This document shows, one piece after another, positions 9,736-17,616 of a stretch of 64,000 nt of DNA (positions are counted from its first letter, which is position 1; each line of letters begins with the position of its first letter). Made by a program: the position numbers and the translations under genes. Under the pieces are notes generated by a model. That model did not search any database and was not told where the DNA came from. It was given only the letters and a program-made list of their open reading frames with translations. This DNA comes from Hyphomicrobium sp. LHD-15 (lineage in GTDB: Bacteria > Pseudomonadota > Alphaproteobacteria > Rhizobiales > Hyphomicrobiaceae), in assembly GCF_031157355.1 (NCBI RefSeq), contig NZ_JAVIFT010000004.1:248001-312000 (forward strand), written 5' to 3'.

Positions 9736-10296
9736 ATGGCGTGGAACGATGAACGGGTTGAGCTTTTGAAGAAGCTCTGGTCCGAAGGCTTGTCTGCAAG
9801 TCAAATCGCTGGCCGTCTCGGCGGTGTGACACGCAATGCCGTGATCGGCAAGGTTCATCGGCTTGGCCTTTCGGGACGCGCCACCACCTCGCGCATGAAA
9901 TCGCACCGCCCTCGTGCCCGCGCCAACAACGCCGCCACGGCGCGCCGCATGCAGCAGAAGACGCGCTTTGCACCCCAGGGCAATCCCGCGCTCCGCGCTC
10001 TCTATCAGCCGGAAGCCGAACCCTTTACGCCTTCGGTGGAAGAACTTGTGATCCCGCTCAAAGAGCGCCGCACGATCCAGACGCTCACCGAATGCAGCTG
10101 CCGTTGGCCGATCGGAGACCCGCAGGCTGCCGACTTCCACTTCTGCGGCAAAAACAAAGTCGCCGGCTTGCCCTATTGCGAATTCCATGCGCGCCGCGCA
10201 TTCCAGCCGCCGCAGCCGCGCCGCCGCGAGCGCGAGATTGCAGAGCCCCGGATTCCGGCGCTCGCCCGCGCCGACAAGGAGCAGGCCGACGTCTAG
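9736..10296 (+). CDS. gcrA: GcrA cell cycle regulator
   Basis: A 186-residue alphaproteobacterial transcription factor. In Caulobacter GcrA works with sigma-70 at promoters carrying CcrM-methylated GANTC and drives S-phase genes. The N-terminal DNA-binding domain is unmistakable: MAWNDERVELLKKLWSEG, followed by the helix SASQIAGRLGGVTRNAVIGKVHRLGLSGR. A basic linker follows, then a conserved C-terminal region with CSCRWPIGDP and FCG...LPYCEFHARRAF, whose Cys/His pattern is typical of the family's sigma-interacting domain. The ATG lies after AGGAG. Downstream come a small palindrome and a clear Rho-independent terminator, so it is a single-gene unit. Confidence 0.96.
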   Translation: MAWNDERVELLKKLWSEGLSASQIAGRLGGVTRNAVIGKVHRLGLSGRATTSRMKSHRPRARANNAATARRMQQKTRFAPQGNPALRALYQPEAEPFTPSVEELVIPLKERRTIQTLTECSCRWPIGDPQAADFHFCGKNKVAGLPYCEFHARRAFQPPQPRRREREIAEPRIPALARADKEQADV

Positions 10297-10302
10297 TATT
10301 TT

Positions 10303-10331
10303 CGCTTCAGGGCTGGAAGGCACCTGAAGCG
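10303..10331. repeat. Diverged copy of the CGCTTCAGG palindrome family
   Basis: CGCTTCAGG (10303-10311) pairs with CCTGAAGCG (10323-10331) around an 11-base loop. The arms match the core of the larger palindromes at 39865-40018 and 48208-48322. It lies just after gcrA and before its terminator. Confidence 0.6.
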
Positions 10332-10351
10332 ATTTGAGGGTTTGACGGGGG

Positions 10352-10393
10352 AAAGGTCGGGCGCGCCGGGGGGCGTTCCCGACCTTTGTTTTT
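10352..10393 (+). terminator. Rho-independent terminator of gcrA
   Basis: A 10-bp stem, AAAGGTCGGG (10352-10361) with CCCGACCTTT (10378-10387), a 16-base GC-rich loop, then G and five T (10389-10393). It sits 56 bases after the gcrA stop and before the convergent DUF2244 gene. Confidence 0.85.
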
Positions 10394-10437
10394 CGGAAGG
10401 CAACTGGCTGGGCCAAAGGCCTAGCTGGCGGAAGGTG

Positions 10438-10938
10438 CTAGGAACCCGAGGGTCCGAGACGCGCTGTTTCCAAAGCCCCGCGCAAGGCCTCGGCAAAGTC
10501 GCGGCGCTCGTCGTCGTTCAAGAGGCGGCCGAATTCCAGCTCGCGGCCGTGAGAGACGAGCTTCAGGTGGTTGCCGCCGTCGGGGCGCTCGGTGAACAGA
10601 ATCCGGACCCAATAGGGATTGAACTCGAAGCTGCGGCTCTTTCCGGAGGCCGATATCTGCGTGAGCTTCAGGGTTTCCGGCGTCAGCTCCACCAGCTCAT
10701 AGGCGCGCGCAGCGCGGTAGTTCAGCTTGAAGGCGATGTAGACGAGAAGGACATCGAGGCCGAAGAAGCCGAAGACCGGCCAGGCCCCGAGAAACACGAA
10801 CACCATCCCCATCACGAAGCTCACGGAGCCAATCGCGAGCATCAAGATCATGAAGCCCCGCGGCCCCAGCGAGCGGTGGGGGTGGAGAATGGCGCGAAAC
10901 ACCCTCGCGTCCGGAGCGGCCTGTCCTTTATCATCCAT
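10438..10938 (-). CDS. DUF2244 domain membrane protein
   Basis: A 166-residue protein of the DUF2244 family, function unknown. The N-terminal part has RAILHPHRSLGPRGFMILML leading into two adjacent membrane segments (about residues 28-68), followed by a cytoplasmic beta-rich domain with the family's FNPYWVRI and RELEFGRLLNDDER blocks. It is divergent from nth with about 24 bases between the two starts, so the promoters must overlap. The same pairing with endonuclease III occurs in many alphaproteobacteria, which supports both the family call and the start. Confidence 0.88.
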   Translation of the reverse strand: MDDKGQAAPDARVFRAILHPHRSLGPRGFMILMLAIGSVSFVMGMVFVFLGAWPVFGFFGLDVLLVYIAFKLNYRAARAYELVELTPETLKLTQISASGKSRSFEFNPYWVRILFTERPDGGNHLKLVSHGRELEFGRLLNDDERRDFAEALRGALETARLGPSGS

Positions 10939-10962
10939 CCCTTGAAATTACTCGCGGGATCA

Positions 10963-11697
10963 ATGTTGTCAAAGCGCATGTCCGTATCCAAACGAACCGC
11001 TGCCGTCTCCGAAATCACGGCCAAACCGCCTACAGCGCGCGCCCGGGCCGGGCGGGGCAAGCTCACCCCGGCTGAAATCGCGGAGATATTCCGCCGCTTC
11101 TCGGCCGCCAACCCCGAGCCCAAGGGTGAACTCGAGCATACCAACCCGTTCACGCTGCTGGTTGCCGTCGTGTTATCGGCGCAGGCGACGGACGCGGGTG
11201 TGAACAAGGCCACGCGGGCCCTGTTCCAGAAAGCCGACACGCCGCAAAAGATGCTGGCGCTCGGCGAGGACGTTGTGCGCGACCACGTCAAGTCGATCGG
11301 GCTGTTCCGCGCCAAGGCGAAGAACGTGATCCTGCTCAGCGAGAAGCTGATCCGGGAGTACGGCGGCACGGTTCCCGCCGACCGCGACGCCCTCGAGACC
11401 TTGCCCGGCGTCGGGCGGAAGACCGCCAACGTGGTGATGAATGTCGCGTTCGGAGCGCCGACGATGGCGGTCGATACGCACGTGCTGCGCATCTCGAACC
11501 GCATCGGCCTTTCGAACGGCAAAACGCCGCTCGCGGTGGAAGCCGACCTCCTGGCGAAAATTCCGCCCGAGTATGGCGTGCCCGCCCATCACTGGTTGAT
11601 CCTTCACGGGCGCTACATCTGCAAGGCGCGCAAGCCGCTCTGCCCAGAGTGCCTGATCCGCGACCTCTGCAAGTTCCCCGACAAAACTCCGGACTGA
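10963..11697 (+). CDS. nth: Endonuclease III
   Basis: A base-excision repair glycosylase/AP lyase for oxidised pyrimidines, about 244 residues. The helix-hairpin-helix LPGVGRKTANVV carries the catalytic lysine, and AVDTHVLRISNR holds the catalytic aspartate. The C-terminal 4Fe-4S cluster ligands are in CKARKPLCPECLIRDLC. The N-terminus is extended by about 35 polar, basic residues before LTPAEIAEIF. Two starts are possible: ATG 10963, preceded by GCGGGA, and ATG 10978; I chose the first with low certainty. The frame is open far upstream through the opposite-strand DUF2244 gene, which is a shadow. Confidence 0.95.
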   Translation: MLSKRMSVSKRTAAVSEITAKPPTARARAGRGKLTPAEIAEIFRRFSAANPEPKGELEHTNPFTLLVAVVLSAQATDAGVNKATRALFQKADTPQKMLALGEDVVRDHVKSIGLFRAKAKNVILLSEKLIREYGGTVPADRDALETLPGVGRKTANVVMNVAFGAPTMAVDTHVLRISNRIGLSNGKTPLAVEADLLAKIPPEYGVPAHHWLILHGRYICKARKPLCPECLIRDLCKFPDKTPD

Positions 11698-11864
11698 TCT
11701 CATCCTGGGGTTGGCGCTCGTTAAGGTCGGAGCAACTACATCACCGATTGGTCGGGCGATGCGTGCAATCGATTAATGCGCCATTCAACGAAGAGGCCGA
11801 TAGTGGAGGCTATTGATCGAAATTGTTTTTACCACTGCGTTGATTTTATTGCCGGAGTTTCGAA

Positions 11865-12977
11865 GTGATTTCTTCCCACAGCCTCGTGGCCGTCGAGCAT
11901 TTTCACGACGCACCCGATGAAGCGGACGCGCAGGCTCTCGTCCGGCATACCGACACGCCCACACGTCTCAAGTCCTCCTTTGAAATCGCCGTCAACAATA
12001 TGGCGCGTGGCCTCTCGATGTTCGACGCAGAGCGCCGCCTCGTGGTTTGCAACGCGCTCTACCGCGAGATCTACGGGCTGACGGAAAGCATCACGGCGCC
12101 GGGGACGCCGCTCGCGAAGATCATCGCGTTTCATTGCGCACGAAACGATCTCTCGGAAACCGACTCTGATCTGATCCGCCAGCAAAGCTGGATCGACGCG
12201 CACACACGCGCGCTCGCGAGAGGCAAAGTCTTTTCCCACCTGCAGCACCTGAGGAACGGGCGCATCGTTCTCGTCACCTACCAGCCGATGGCAGACGGGG
12301 GCTGGGTCGATACGCAGGAGGACGTCACCGAAACGACGCAAGCGCAAGATCGCATCGCGTGGCTCGCTAGGCATTGCCCGCTGACCGAGATTGCCAACCG
12401 TGGTCATTTTCGCGACAGGCTCAACGAGATCGCCTCGTCTCTCGACGCGGGGCAGATGCTGGCCGTGCACCTCGTGGACCTCGACCATTTCAAGCAGGTA
12501 AACGATACACTCGGCCATGCCGCCGGTGACAGCGTACTCAAAGCCGCGGCCGGACGCATGCTGGCGATCTTGGGCGACCGGGGAGTTGCCGGACGCCTCG
12601 GCGGAGATGAATTCGCCATTATCCAGACCGGGCTCTCACGCCCGGAGCAAGCCGGTCATCTGGCGCGCCGACTGATCGAAACTTTGAGTGCGCCCTATCG
12701 CGGCATCGGCTCCGCGGCACGCATCGGCGCCAGCGTGGGGATTGCGATCTCTCCCGCCCACGGAGGCGACACCGACACGCTGCTGCAAAAGGCTGATCTC
12801 GCGCTCTATCGCGTCAAAACGCGCGGGCGGGGAAGCTTTGCGATCTACGACAGCGCCGATCACGTGTTCGGCGAGCAGGACGTGTCCGGTGCGGACGGTG
12901 CTCCGCAGGAGGGGGCTGCACCGCGGTTTCTGCGTGCGTTGGCGAAGACTTTGCGGCGGCCGTTCCAGGCCCGCTGA
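11865..12977 (+). CDS. PAS-GGDEF diguanylate cyclase
   Basis: A 370-residue soluble signalling protein. A PAS-like sensory domain covers about residues 30-155, with the typical AVNNMARGLSMFDAERRLVVCNALYREIYGL opening. The GGDEF domain covers about 165-330. The active-site GGDEF is intact at 246-250, so c-di-GMP synthesis is likely. The usual DxLTxLxNR at the start of the domain reads CPLTEIANR, lacking the Asp, and I see no RxxD inhibitory site just before GGDEF. The final 40 residues are polar and poorly ordered. No cognate EAL protein is nearby. The start ATG follows a GGAG (GCCGGAGTTTCGAAGTG region); the first residues are not conserved-looking, so it could begin later. Confidence 0.85.
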   Translation: MISSHSLVAVEHFHDAPDEADAQALVRHTDTPTRLKSSFEIAVNNMARGLSMFDAERRLVVCNALYREIYGLTESITAPGTPLAKIIAFHCARNDLSETDSDLIRQQSWIDAHTRALARGKVFSHLQHLRNGRIVLVTYQPMADGGWVDTQEDVTETTQAQDRIAWLARHCPLTEIANRGHFRDRLNEIASSLDAGQMLAVHLVDLDHFKQVNDTLGHAAGDSVLKAAAGRMLAILGDRGVAGRLGGDEFAIIQTGLSRPEQAGHLARRLIETLSAPYRGIGSAARIGASVGIAISPAHGGDTDTLLQKADLALYRVKTRGRGSFAIYDSADHVFGEQDVSGADGAPQEGAAPRFLRALAKTLRRPFQAR

Positions 12978-12988
12978 CGGAAAGGTTT

Positions 12989-13762
12989 TTAGGCCCCGCG
13001 CACGGCGATGCCGGCTTCCGCCATATGCTTCTTGGCTTCGCCGATGGTGTAGGTTCCGAAGTGGAAGATGGAGGCCGCAAGCACCGCGCTCGCGTGGCCT
13101 TCTTTGACGCCGGCAACCAGGTGATCGAGATTTCCGACGCCACCGGACGCGATGACGGGCACCGCGACGGCATCCGAGATCGCGCGTGTCAGCTCGATGT
13201 CGAAGCCGGATTTCGTGCCGTCGCGATCCATCGAGGTCAGCAGGATCTCGCCGGCGCCGAGGCTCACGACTTCTTTCGCGAATTCTATGGCATCGATGCC
13301 GGTTGGCTTGCGGCCGCCATGCGTGAAGATCTCCCAACGCAGCGGCTCGCCTTCCGCAGAGACGCGCTTGGCATCGATGGCGACGACGATGCACTGGGCG
13401 CCGAATTTCTCGGAGGCTTCCTTCACGAACTGGCGGTTGGTGACGGCGGCGGTGTTGATCGAGACCTTGTCGGCACCGGCCTCCAGGAGCTTCCGGATAT
13501 CATCGACCGTGCGCACACCGCCGCCGACCGTGAGTGGCATGAAGCAACGCTCGGCCGTGCGCTCGACGACGTCGAAGATCACGTCGCGGGCTTCGTGGGA
13601 GGCGGTGATGTCGAGAAAGCAAAGCTCGTCGGCGCCGGCTGCGTCATAGGCGGCTGCAGCCTCGACGGGATCGCCGGCGTCGATCAGGTCGACGAAGTTC
13701 ACGCCTTTGACGACGCGGCCATCTTTGACATCGAGGCAGGGGATGATGCGGGTTTTCAGCAT
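12989..13762 (-). CDS. hisF: Imidazole glycerol phosphate synthase, cyclase subunit
   Basis: A 257-residue TIM barrel that with HisH converts PRFAR plus glutamine-derived ammonia into imidazole glycerol phosphate and AICAR. The general acid/base Asp11 is in [15 protein letters not shown], and the second catalytic Asp is in [14 protein letters not shown]. The phosphate-binding VGGGVR and ASGGVG loops are present. It ends 12 bases from the convergent PAS-GGDEF gene. hisA lies 425 bases upstream on the same strand, separated by a small gene on the opposite strand, and hisH and hisB are 4-6 kb away, so the his operon is split here. Confidence 0.97.
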   Translation of the reverse strand: MLKTRIIPCLDVKDGRVVKGVNFVDLIDAGDPVEAAAAYDAAGADELCFLDITASHEARDVIFDVVERTAERCFMPLTVGGGVRTVDDIRKLLEAGADKVSINTAAVTNRQFVKEASEKFGAQCIVVAIDAKRVSAEGEPLRWEIFTHGGRKPTGIDAIEFAKEVVSLGAGEILLTSMDRDGTKSGFDIELTRAISDAVAVPVIASGGVGNLDHLVAGVKEGHASAVLAASIFHFGTYTIGEAKKHMAEAGIAVRGA

Positions 13763-13858
13763 TGTCTCGGCCGTTACTGCATGGGTCCGCGGTGCGCGGC
13801 AAGGTGCGTCCCGGTATCATAGTCCTGCGGGACGCCACAAGGGCGGGGTCATTTTGAC

Positions 13859-14182
13859 ATGAATGGGTTCGACACTCTTCTCGGCTGGGGTCCGGTGTTC
13901 CTCGGCCTTTGTGCCGCTAGCTTCCTGGTCGTCGGGATCGGCGCCATGCTCAAGCGGACATGGGCGCGGCGCGAGCTGGAGGCGCTCCGACAGCGGTACA
14001 AAGAGACCGACGTGACCGATCCGCAATACAACGCCGTTCGGGCGCTCTACGTCAACGCACTGATCGCGGCTGGTCGCGACTCCGGAGGAGCTCTGCTCGT
14101 CGAGGAAAACGATCCAGACGGCAGCGACGCCGGGGGAAATGACGGCGGCGGGGGCGATGGAGGTGGAGGCGGAGGAGACTAG
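13859..14182 (+). CDS. Small single-pass membrane protein with Gly/Asp-rich tail
   Basis: A 107-residue protein I do not recognise. One hydrophobic segment covers about residues 9-30 (GWGPVFLGLCAASFLVVGIGAML). A charged helix WARRELEALRQRYKETDVTDPQYNAVRALYVNALIAAGRD follows, then a low-complexity tail rich in Gly and Asp. It is encoded opposite to hisF and hisA and sits exactly between them; its stop is five bases from the convergent hisA end. Codon pattern and the membrane-helix layout make it likely real. The tail could bind cations, but that is speculation. Confidence 0.6.
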   Translation: MNGFDTLLGWGPVFLGLCAASFLVVGIGAMLKRTWARRELEALRQRYKETDVTDPQYNAVRALYVNALIAAGRDSGGALLVEENDPDGSDAGGNDGGGGDGGGGGGD

Positions 14183-14187
14183 AGCCC

Positions 14188-14916
14188 CTATGCGGCTGCT
14201 AGCAGGGCCAGGGCTTCCTTGGGATCGAGGCGGCCGTCATAAAGCGCGCGGCCGGTGATGGCACCTTCGAGCATCCGGTATTCCGGCGTCAGCAGCGCTT
14301 TCACGTCGTCGATCGAGGCGAGACCGCCGGAGGCGATGACCGGGATCGAGGTAGCGCGGGCTAGCTCCGCAGTGGCGGGCAGGTTCAGGCCCTTCAAAAC
14401 GCCATCGCGCTCGATGTCGGTGTAGATGATGGCGGCGACGCCGGCATCTTCGAAGCGGCGTGCGAGTTCGATCGCGGTAAGCTCCGACGTTTCCGCCCAG
14501 CCCTCGACGGCGACCTTGCCGCCCTTGGCGTCGATGCCGACGGCGACGCGGCCCGGAAACAGCTTGCAGGCCTCGCGCACGAGAGCCGGGTCGCGCACGG
14601 CGATGGTGCCGAGGATCACGCGGCGAATGCCGCGGGTAAGCCAGGCCTCGATGGTCGCGATATCGCGAATGCCGCCGCCGAGCTGGGCCGGCATCGTGAT
14701 CGCCTTCAGGATGGCGTCCACGGCGCCGGCATTGACCGGCTTGCCTGCGAACGCGCCATTGAGATCGACGATGTGGAGATACTCGAAGCCTTGCTTCTCA
14801 AACGACAGAGCCTGGTCGGCCGGATCGTCGTTGAAAACGGTGGCTTCGTTCATGTCCCCGAGCTTCAGGCGGACGCACTTGCCGTCCTTCAGGTCGATGG
14901 CGGGGAATAGGATCAC
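14188..14916 (-). CDS. hisA: Phosphoribosylformimino-AICAR-phosphate isomerase
   Basis: A 242-residue TIM barrel catalysing the Amadori rearrangement of ProFAR to PRFAR, the fourth histidine step. Catalytic aspartates are Asp8 in [14 protein letters not shown] and the Asp in [14 protein letters not shown]. The phosphate loops LGGGIR and ASGGL are present. The start is GTG (14916-14914), with AAGGAG six bases upstream, and no nearby ATG would preserve the first beta-strand. It lies upstream of hisF but is separated from it by an opposite-strand small gene. Confidence 0.97.
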   Translation of the reverse strand: MILFPAIDLKDGKCVRLKLGDMNEATVFNDDPADQALSFEKQGFEYLHIVDLNGAFAGKPVNAGAVDAILKAITMPAQLGGGIRDIATIEAWLTRGIRRVILGTIAVRDPALVREACKLFPGRVAVGIDAKGGKVAVEGWAETSELTAIELARRFEDAGVAAIIYTDIERDGVLKGLNLPATAELARATSIPVIASGGLASIDDVKALLTPEYRMLEGAITGRALYDGRLDPKEALALLAAA

Positions 14917-15010
14917 GTCGGCTCCTTCAAGCGGCGCTGTCGCAGGGCGCGGGCCGCCATAAGATTGCTGTCTTCGCGCCCGATGAATAGCTAATCGCTC
15001 GTAGCGTCAA

Positions 15011-15334
15011 GTGCGTCTCAACATCATGCCGAATGCATCCCGCAACGCAGTTTCGTCCCGCAATGTGCGTCCGTCGCTGACGGAGGCTGATGCCGTCGAT
15101 ATCTGGATCGCGCGCTGGCTCAAGATCCGCCGCCGCGATCTCATCCAGCGATACGAGTGCGATCCGCGCCGCCTCTACGAAATCTGGCAGGAGGAACGCT
15201 TCGCAGGGAGCCGCGCCAAGGCGCTCGAACTGTTCCAGGCGCGCTTTCCGTATCTGTCGGATCGGATCGACCCGGGCGCGCATGTCCGCCACTCGAAGGC
15301 GCCTCATCCCGACCAGCTGCCGCTTTTTAGCTAG
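15011..15334 (+). CDS. Small hypothetical protein, possibly DNA-binding
   Basis: A 107-residue basic protein without signal peptide. The central part, ALTEADAVDIW...RRRDLIQRYECDPRRLYEIW, looks helical with a possible helix-turn-helix, and the C-terminus ends HPDQLPLFS. I do not recognise a named family. Two starts are possible, ATG 15011 and ATG 15026 (MPNASRN). It is divergent from hisA with 94 bases between. Regulation of hisA is possible but nothing shows it. Confidence 0.55.
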   Translation: MRLNIMPNASRNAVSSRNVRPSLTEADAVDIWIARWLKIRRRDLIQRYECDPRRLYEIWQEERFAGSRAKALELFQARFPYLSDRIDPGAHVRHSKAPHPDQLPLFS

Positions 15335-15590
15335 GCGGTCAACGGCTAACGTTTCACATGCAGCAATATGCCTTATTGCTTTGATTTCTCTTATTTGTTT
15401 TGATCTTTCCCAGGTTCACGAGAAGCCCTGACGGCGCTTGCCTCGGCAACCACTGCCACGGTTCGACCGTGTCTCCTCCCTCATGAGAACAAAATTCGAA
15501 CGGACTCTAGACGTGGTGAGCGACTCATGCCACGTTCTCCCTACGTTCTCACCGCGTCCAACACCCTCTTCTTTGCCCCCGGAGAGCCCC
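15335..15590 (+). promoter_or_regulatory. AT-richer intergenic leader of the Cas2-like gene
   Basis: A 256-base gap with a locally T-rich stretch (about 15370-15410) that could hold the promoter of the gene at 15591. I cannot define -35/-10 boxes with confidence. GGAGAG at 15581-15586 is the ribosome binding site for the next gene. Confidence 0.3.
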
Positions 15591-15950
15591 ATGCGCACCT
15601 ATCTCATCTCTTACGATCTCGCCAAGCCCCACCTCCTCAAGCACGTCGTCGCCCAGGCCATCATGGCGGCTGGACAGAGCTGGGCACGCCCGCTCGAGCA
15701 GACCTGGTACGTGCGCACCACCGAGAGCGAGGAAGCGATCGAAGCGAAGCTGATGCGCATCCTCGACAGCGAGGACGGCCTCCTGATCCAGCGCGTGAAG
15801 GAGGATGCGATCCTGACCAACACATCGATCCGCTGGTTCAAGCAGCGCCAAGGCGGCGTCGAGACCGGCGGCGACACCAACATCATCGCATTCCCGATGG
15901 CAAAGCCCGGCACGGACGAGCCGGAGCTGCCGTTCGCGGAAGCCTGCTGA
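15591..15950 (+). CDS. Stand-alone Cas2-like (ferredoxin-fold) protein
   Basis: A 119-residue protein. The start MRTYLISYDLAKPH, with a beta-strand ending in Asp, then a helix, then WARPLEQTWYVRTTES and EDGLLIQRVKEDAI, follows the beta-alpha-beta pattern of Cas2/VapD-like and SinR-like small proteins. Such stand-alone members are widespread outside CRISPR loci. No cas1 or array is in the window. The C-terminal 35 residues (after IRWFKQRQ) are polar and not part of that fold. ATG 15591 is set by GGAGAG five bases upstream; the frame is open further left but not coding-like. A strong terminator follows 80 bases after the stop. Nuclease activity is only a possibility. Confidence 0.6.
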   Translation: MRTYLISYDLAKPHLLKHVVAQAIMAAGQSWARPLEQTWYVRTTESEEAIEAKLMRILDSEDGLLIQRVKEDAILTNTSIRWFKQRQGGVETGGDTNIIAFPMAKPGTDEPELPFAEAC

Positions 15951-16030
15951 GTTTGGGCACACGCGTCACGTTCGCGTCTTGAGCGGTACCGGGGTGCTTC
16001 CCCATCCCCCGCACCCCGTATTCGCTCCAA

Positions 16031-16056
16031 GGGAGGCCTTTTGGCCTCCCTTTTTT
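16031..16056 (+). terminator. Rho-independent terminator after the Cas2-like gene
   Basis: A perfect 8-bp GC-rich stem, GGGAGGCC (16031-16038) with GGCCTCCC (16043-16050), a four-T loop and a six-T tail. A near copy lies at 16215-16239. Confidence 0.9.
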
Positions 16057-16061
16057 GTTGC

Positions 16062-16200
16062 TGGACGTGTTTCTGGCCGAAAACCGGTGCTCATCCCGGA
16101 TCAAGTCCGGGACAGGCATTTTCGGGAAGCACTTTGTCGTTGGACGTGCTTCTGGCCGAAAACCGGTTCCCATCCCGGATCAGGTCCGGGACAGTCATTT
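16062..16200. repeat. Two tandem copies of a roughly 60-base palindromic repeat
   Basis: Copy 1 is 16062-16122 and copy 2 is 16141-16200, offset by 79 bases. Both run TGGACGTG, TTCTGGCCGAAAACCGG, CATCCCGGATCA, GTCCGGGACA with four or five substitutions. Each contains the inner palindrome CCCGGA-TCA[AG]G-TCCGGG. This is a typical dispersed alphaproteobacterial intergenic element. The pair is framed by two near-identical terminators. Confidence 0.85.
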
Positions 16201-16214
16201 CAGAAAACACGTCG

Positions 16215-16239
16215 GGGAGGCCTTCCGGCCTCCCTTTTT
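16215..16239 (+). terminator. Second, near-identical terminator hairpin
   Basis: GGGAGGCC (16215-16222) pairs with GGCCTCCC (16227-16234) around TTCC, followed by five T. It duplicates the terminator at 16031-16056, differing in the loop, although no gene lies between them. Confidence 0.85.
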
Positions 16240-16367
16240 GTTGCGCGGGCAGTTGGCTGCTACGCTGGTCACGAAAAAAATGTCGGCTTCCATAAGCGCC
16301 GTTCGTCGTTTCGCGGTAGCGGGCGTGCAAGGCGGCCCGCGCAAAGCAACGTTCAGGGAGAAAGCCC

Positions 16368-16781
16368 ATGCGATACATGATCCTGGTGAAGGCCTCTGCG
16401 GACTCGGAAGCCGGCGTGATGCCGAAAGAGGACATGTTTCAGGCGATGGCGGACTATCACGAGGAGCTACAAAAAGCGGGTGTGCTCGTGGACGGCAACG
16501 GTCTGCATCCGACGTCGAAAGGCTGGCGCCTCCAATACAAGGACGGCAAACGGATTCTGATCGACGGCCCGTTCACGGAGACAAAGGAAGTCATCGCCGG
16601 CTACACGATGATCAAGGTCAAATCACCGGAAGAGGCGCTGACGTGGTTCCAGCGCTTTCCGCAGCCGCACTACCAGGACTGCGAGATCGAGCTCAGGCAA
16701 ATGTTCGAGCTCGAGGAGTTCGGCGAGGGCGAGGAGATCCAGCGCTTCCGGGACATGGAGATGGGTCTGAAGGGCTCGTGA
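16368..16781 (+). CDS. YCII/DGPF-domain protein
   Basis: A 137-residue member of the YCII-related (DGPF) family. The family signature is present: MRYMILVKAS at the N-terminus, the middle block LIDGPFTETKEVIAGYTMIKV, and a C-terminal ferredoxin-like strand around CEIELRQMFELEEFG. Members are small cytoplasmic proteins of unclear biochemistry, often next to ECF sigma factors, which is not the case here. The start follows AGGGAGAAA. It is flanked by repeats on the left and a gap on the right, so it looks monocistronic. Confidence 0.88.
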   Translation: MRYMILVKASADSEAGVMPKEDMFQAMADYHEELQKAGVLVDGNGLHPTSKGWRLQYKDGKRILIDGPFTETKEVIAGYTMIKVKSPEEALTWFQRFPQPHYQDCEIELRQMFELEEFGEGEEIQRFRDMEMGLKGS

Positions 16782-16977
16782 GGACCGCTCAGGTGAGTTT
16801 TGCCCATGATTTGGGCATCTTCTCAGCCGTCGGAGCAAATCTGTGGATATCCGATTTACCGGGTCGCTTTAACTTGCGGTGGCAACTTTCGCGGGCGCTA
16901 GATGCCGTGTCGCGTCCGGGCACTAGATCATTCAGCTCAGGCCGCGGCTCGTTTGGTCAGTAGAGGAGTTGTTCCCT

Positions 16978-17190
16978 ATGTCGTCCAATGAGAAGACGTC
17001 GGCTCAGGTCGCGGCCATCGCTCAACGCGCCCAACAGAACCCAAAATCCGTTACGCCAGAAGAGGTTCAAGCTCTCGCGGCTTCGGTTCTGAATCAAAAT
17101 TCAAATCGTGACCGGCAGCAGCAGGGCCAACAGAGCCAGCCGAACCAGCGCGGCGGTCAGCAAAATCCGTCGGACCCACAGAGACGTTAG
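16978..17190 (+). CDS. Small Gln/Asn-rich hypothetical protein
   Basis: A 70-residue hydrophilic protein. The first 45 residues form a probable helical region (SSNEKTSAQVAAIAQRAQQNPKSVTPEEVQALAASVL), and the rest is a low-complexity Gln/Asn/Arg tail. GAGGAG (16963-16968), nine bases before ATG 16978, is a strong ribosome binding site, which supports the gene. The helix-NPKSVTPEEVQ-helix pattern is reminiscent of small proteins annotated in other Hyphomicrobiales, but I cannot name a family. The minus-strand gene at 17051-17458 overlaps it in antisense, so one of the two extents may be wrong. Confidence 0.6.
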   Translation: MSSNEKTSAQVAAIAQRAQQNPKSVTPEEVQALAASVLNQNSNRDRQQQGQQSQPNQRGGQQNPSDPQRR

Positions 17191-17458
17191 GTCCGTCGAT
17201 CTCCGTTAGTGTCTCGATCGAGAGAATGCAGCGAGTGGGTATCGTCATGATCCCGCTCGCTTGTGCGTTTTGGGGGGAGCCGAGATCGCCGATGTTCTGG
17301 GCCAGAACCTTGACCTCGTCGGTGTCCGTTATCAGCCAGCCCACGGAGGCAACCTCGACGGCCTTTTGCTCCGGCAGGGACGACAGATAGCGCCACTGGC
17401 CGCACGGTTGGCGGCTGTCCTGCCAGCGAATGATGACCAGTCGGCAATCGCCTGACAT
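17051..17458 (-). CDS. Small hypothetical protein (WxD...SVGWLI...IP family)
   Basis: Up to 135 residues. The N-terminal 90 residues, with LVIIRWQDS, VASVGWLITDTDEVKVLAQNIG and MTIPTRCILSIETL, match a recurrent pattern of short alphaproteobacterial and phage-associated proteins of unknown function (a charged strand, an SVGxxI core, an IP-xxC-I strand). The last 40 or so residues are read antisense to the Gln-rich gene and look less protein-like, so the true end may have drifted through a lost stop. Start ATG 17458 begins the conserved part. Confidence 0.5.
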   Translation of the reverse strand: MSGDCRLVIIRWQDSRQPCGQWRYLSSLPEQKAVEVASVGWLITDTDEVKVLAQNIGDLGSPQNAQASGIMTIPTRCILSIETLTEIDGPNVSVGPTDFADRRAGSAGSVGPAAAGHDLNFDSEPKPRELEPLLA

Positions 17459-17492
17459 TGCGTCTCCCGGCGTGGGGTGGTCCTTTGCTTTG

Positions 17493-17526
17493 CCGTGTTT
17501 CCTATCGGAAAACCGCGGAAGCACGG
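17493..17526. repeat. Palindromic element of the GAAAACCG family
   Basis: CCGTGtTTCC (17493-17502) pairs with GGAAgCACGG (17517-17526) around a loop containing GGAAAACCGC. Words match the repeats at 180-222 and 16062-16200. Confidence 0.5.
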
Positions 17527-17616
17527 GCTGATTCGCATGGAATCATAGCAGAGTCAGATCGTTCACGCGGTGGTCGCTTTGCCACTGTGGGGCGCACCTC
17601 AGCCGCTCCGGCAACG

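Noticed and set aside
9360-9752. A 130-codon frame in the gcrA leader
   Set aside because: Composition (Cys, Ser, Arg, Pro rich) reflects the A-poor DNA. It has no binding site and would overlap the gcrA start.
16062-16200. Possible start of a CRISPR array
   Set aside because: Only two repeat units of about 60 bases with almost no spacer, internal palindromes and no cas genes. These are dispersed intergenic repeats.
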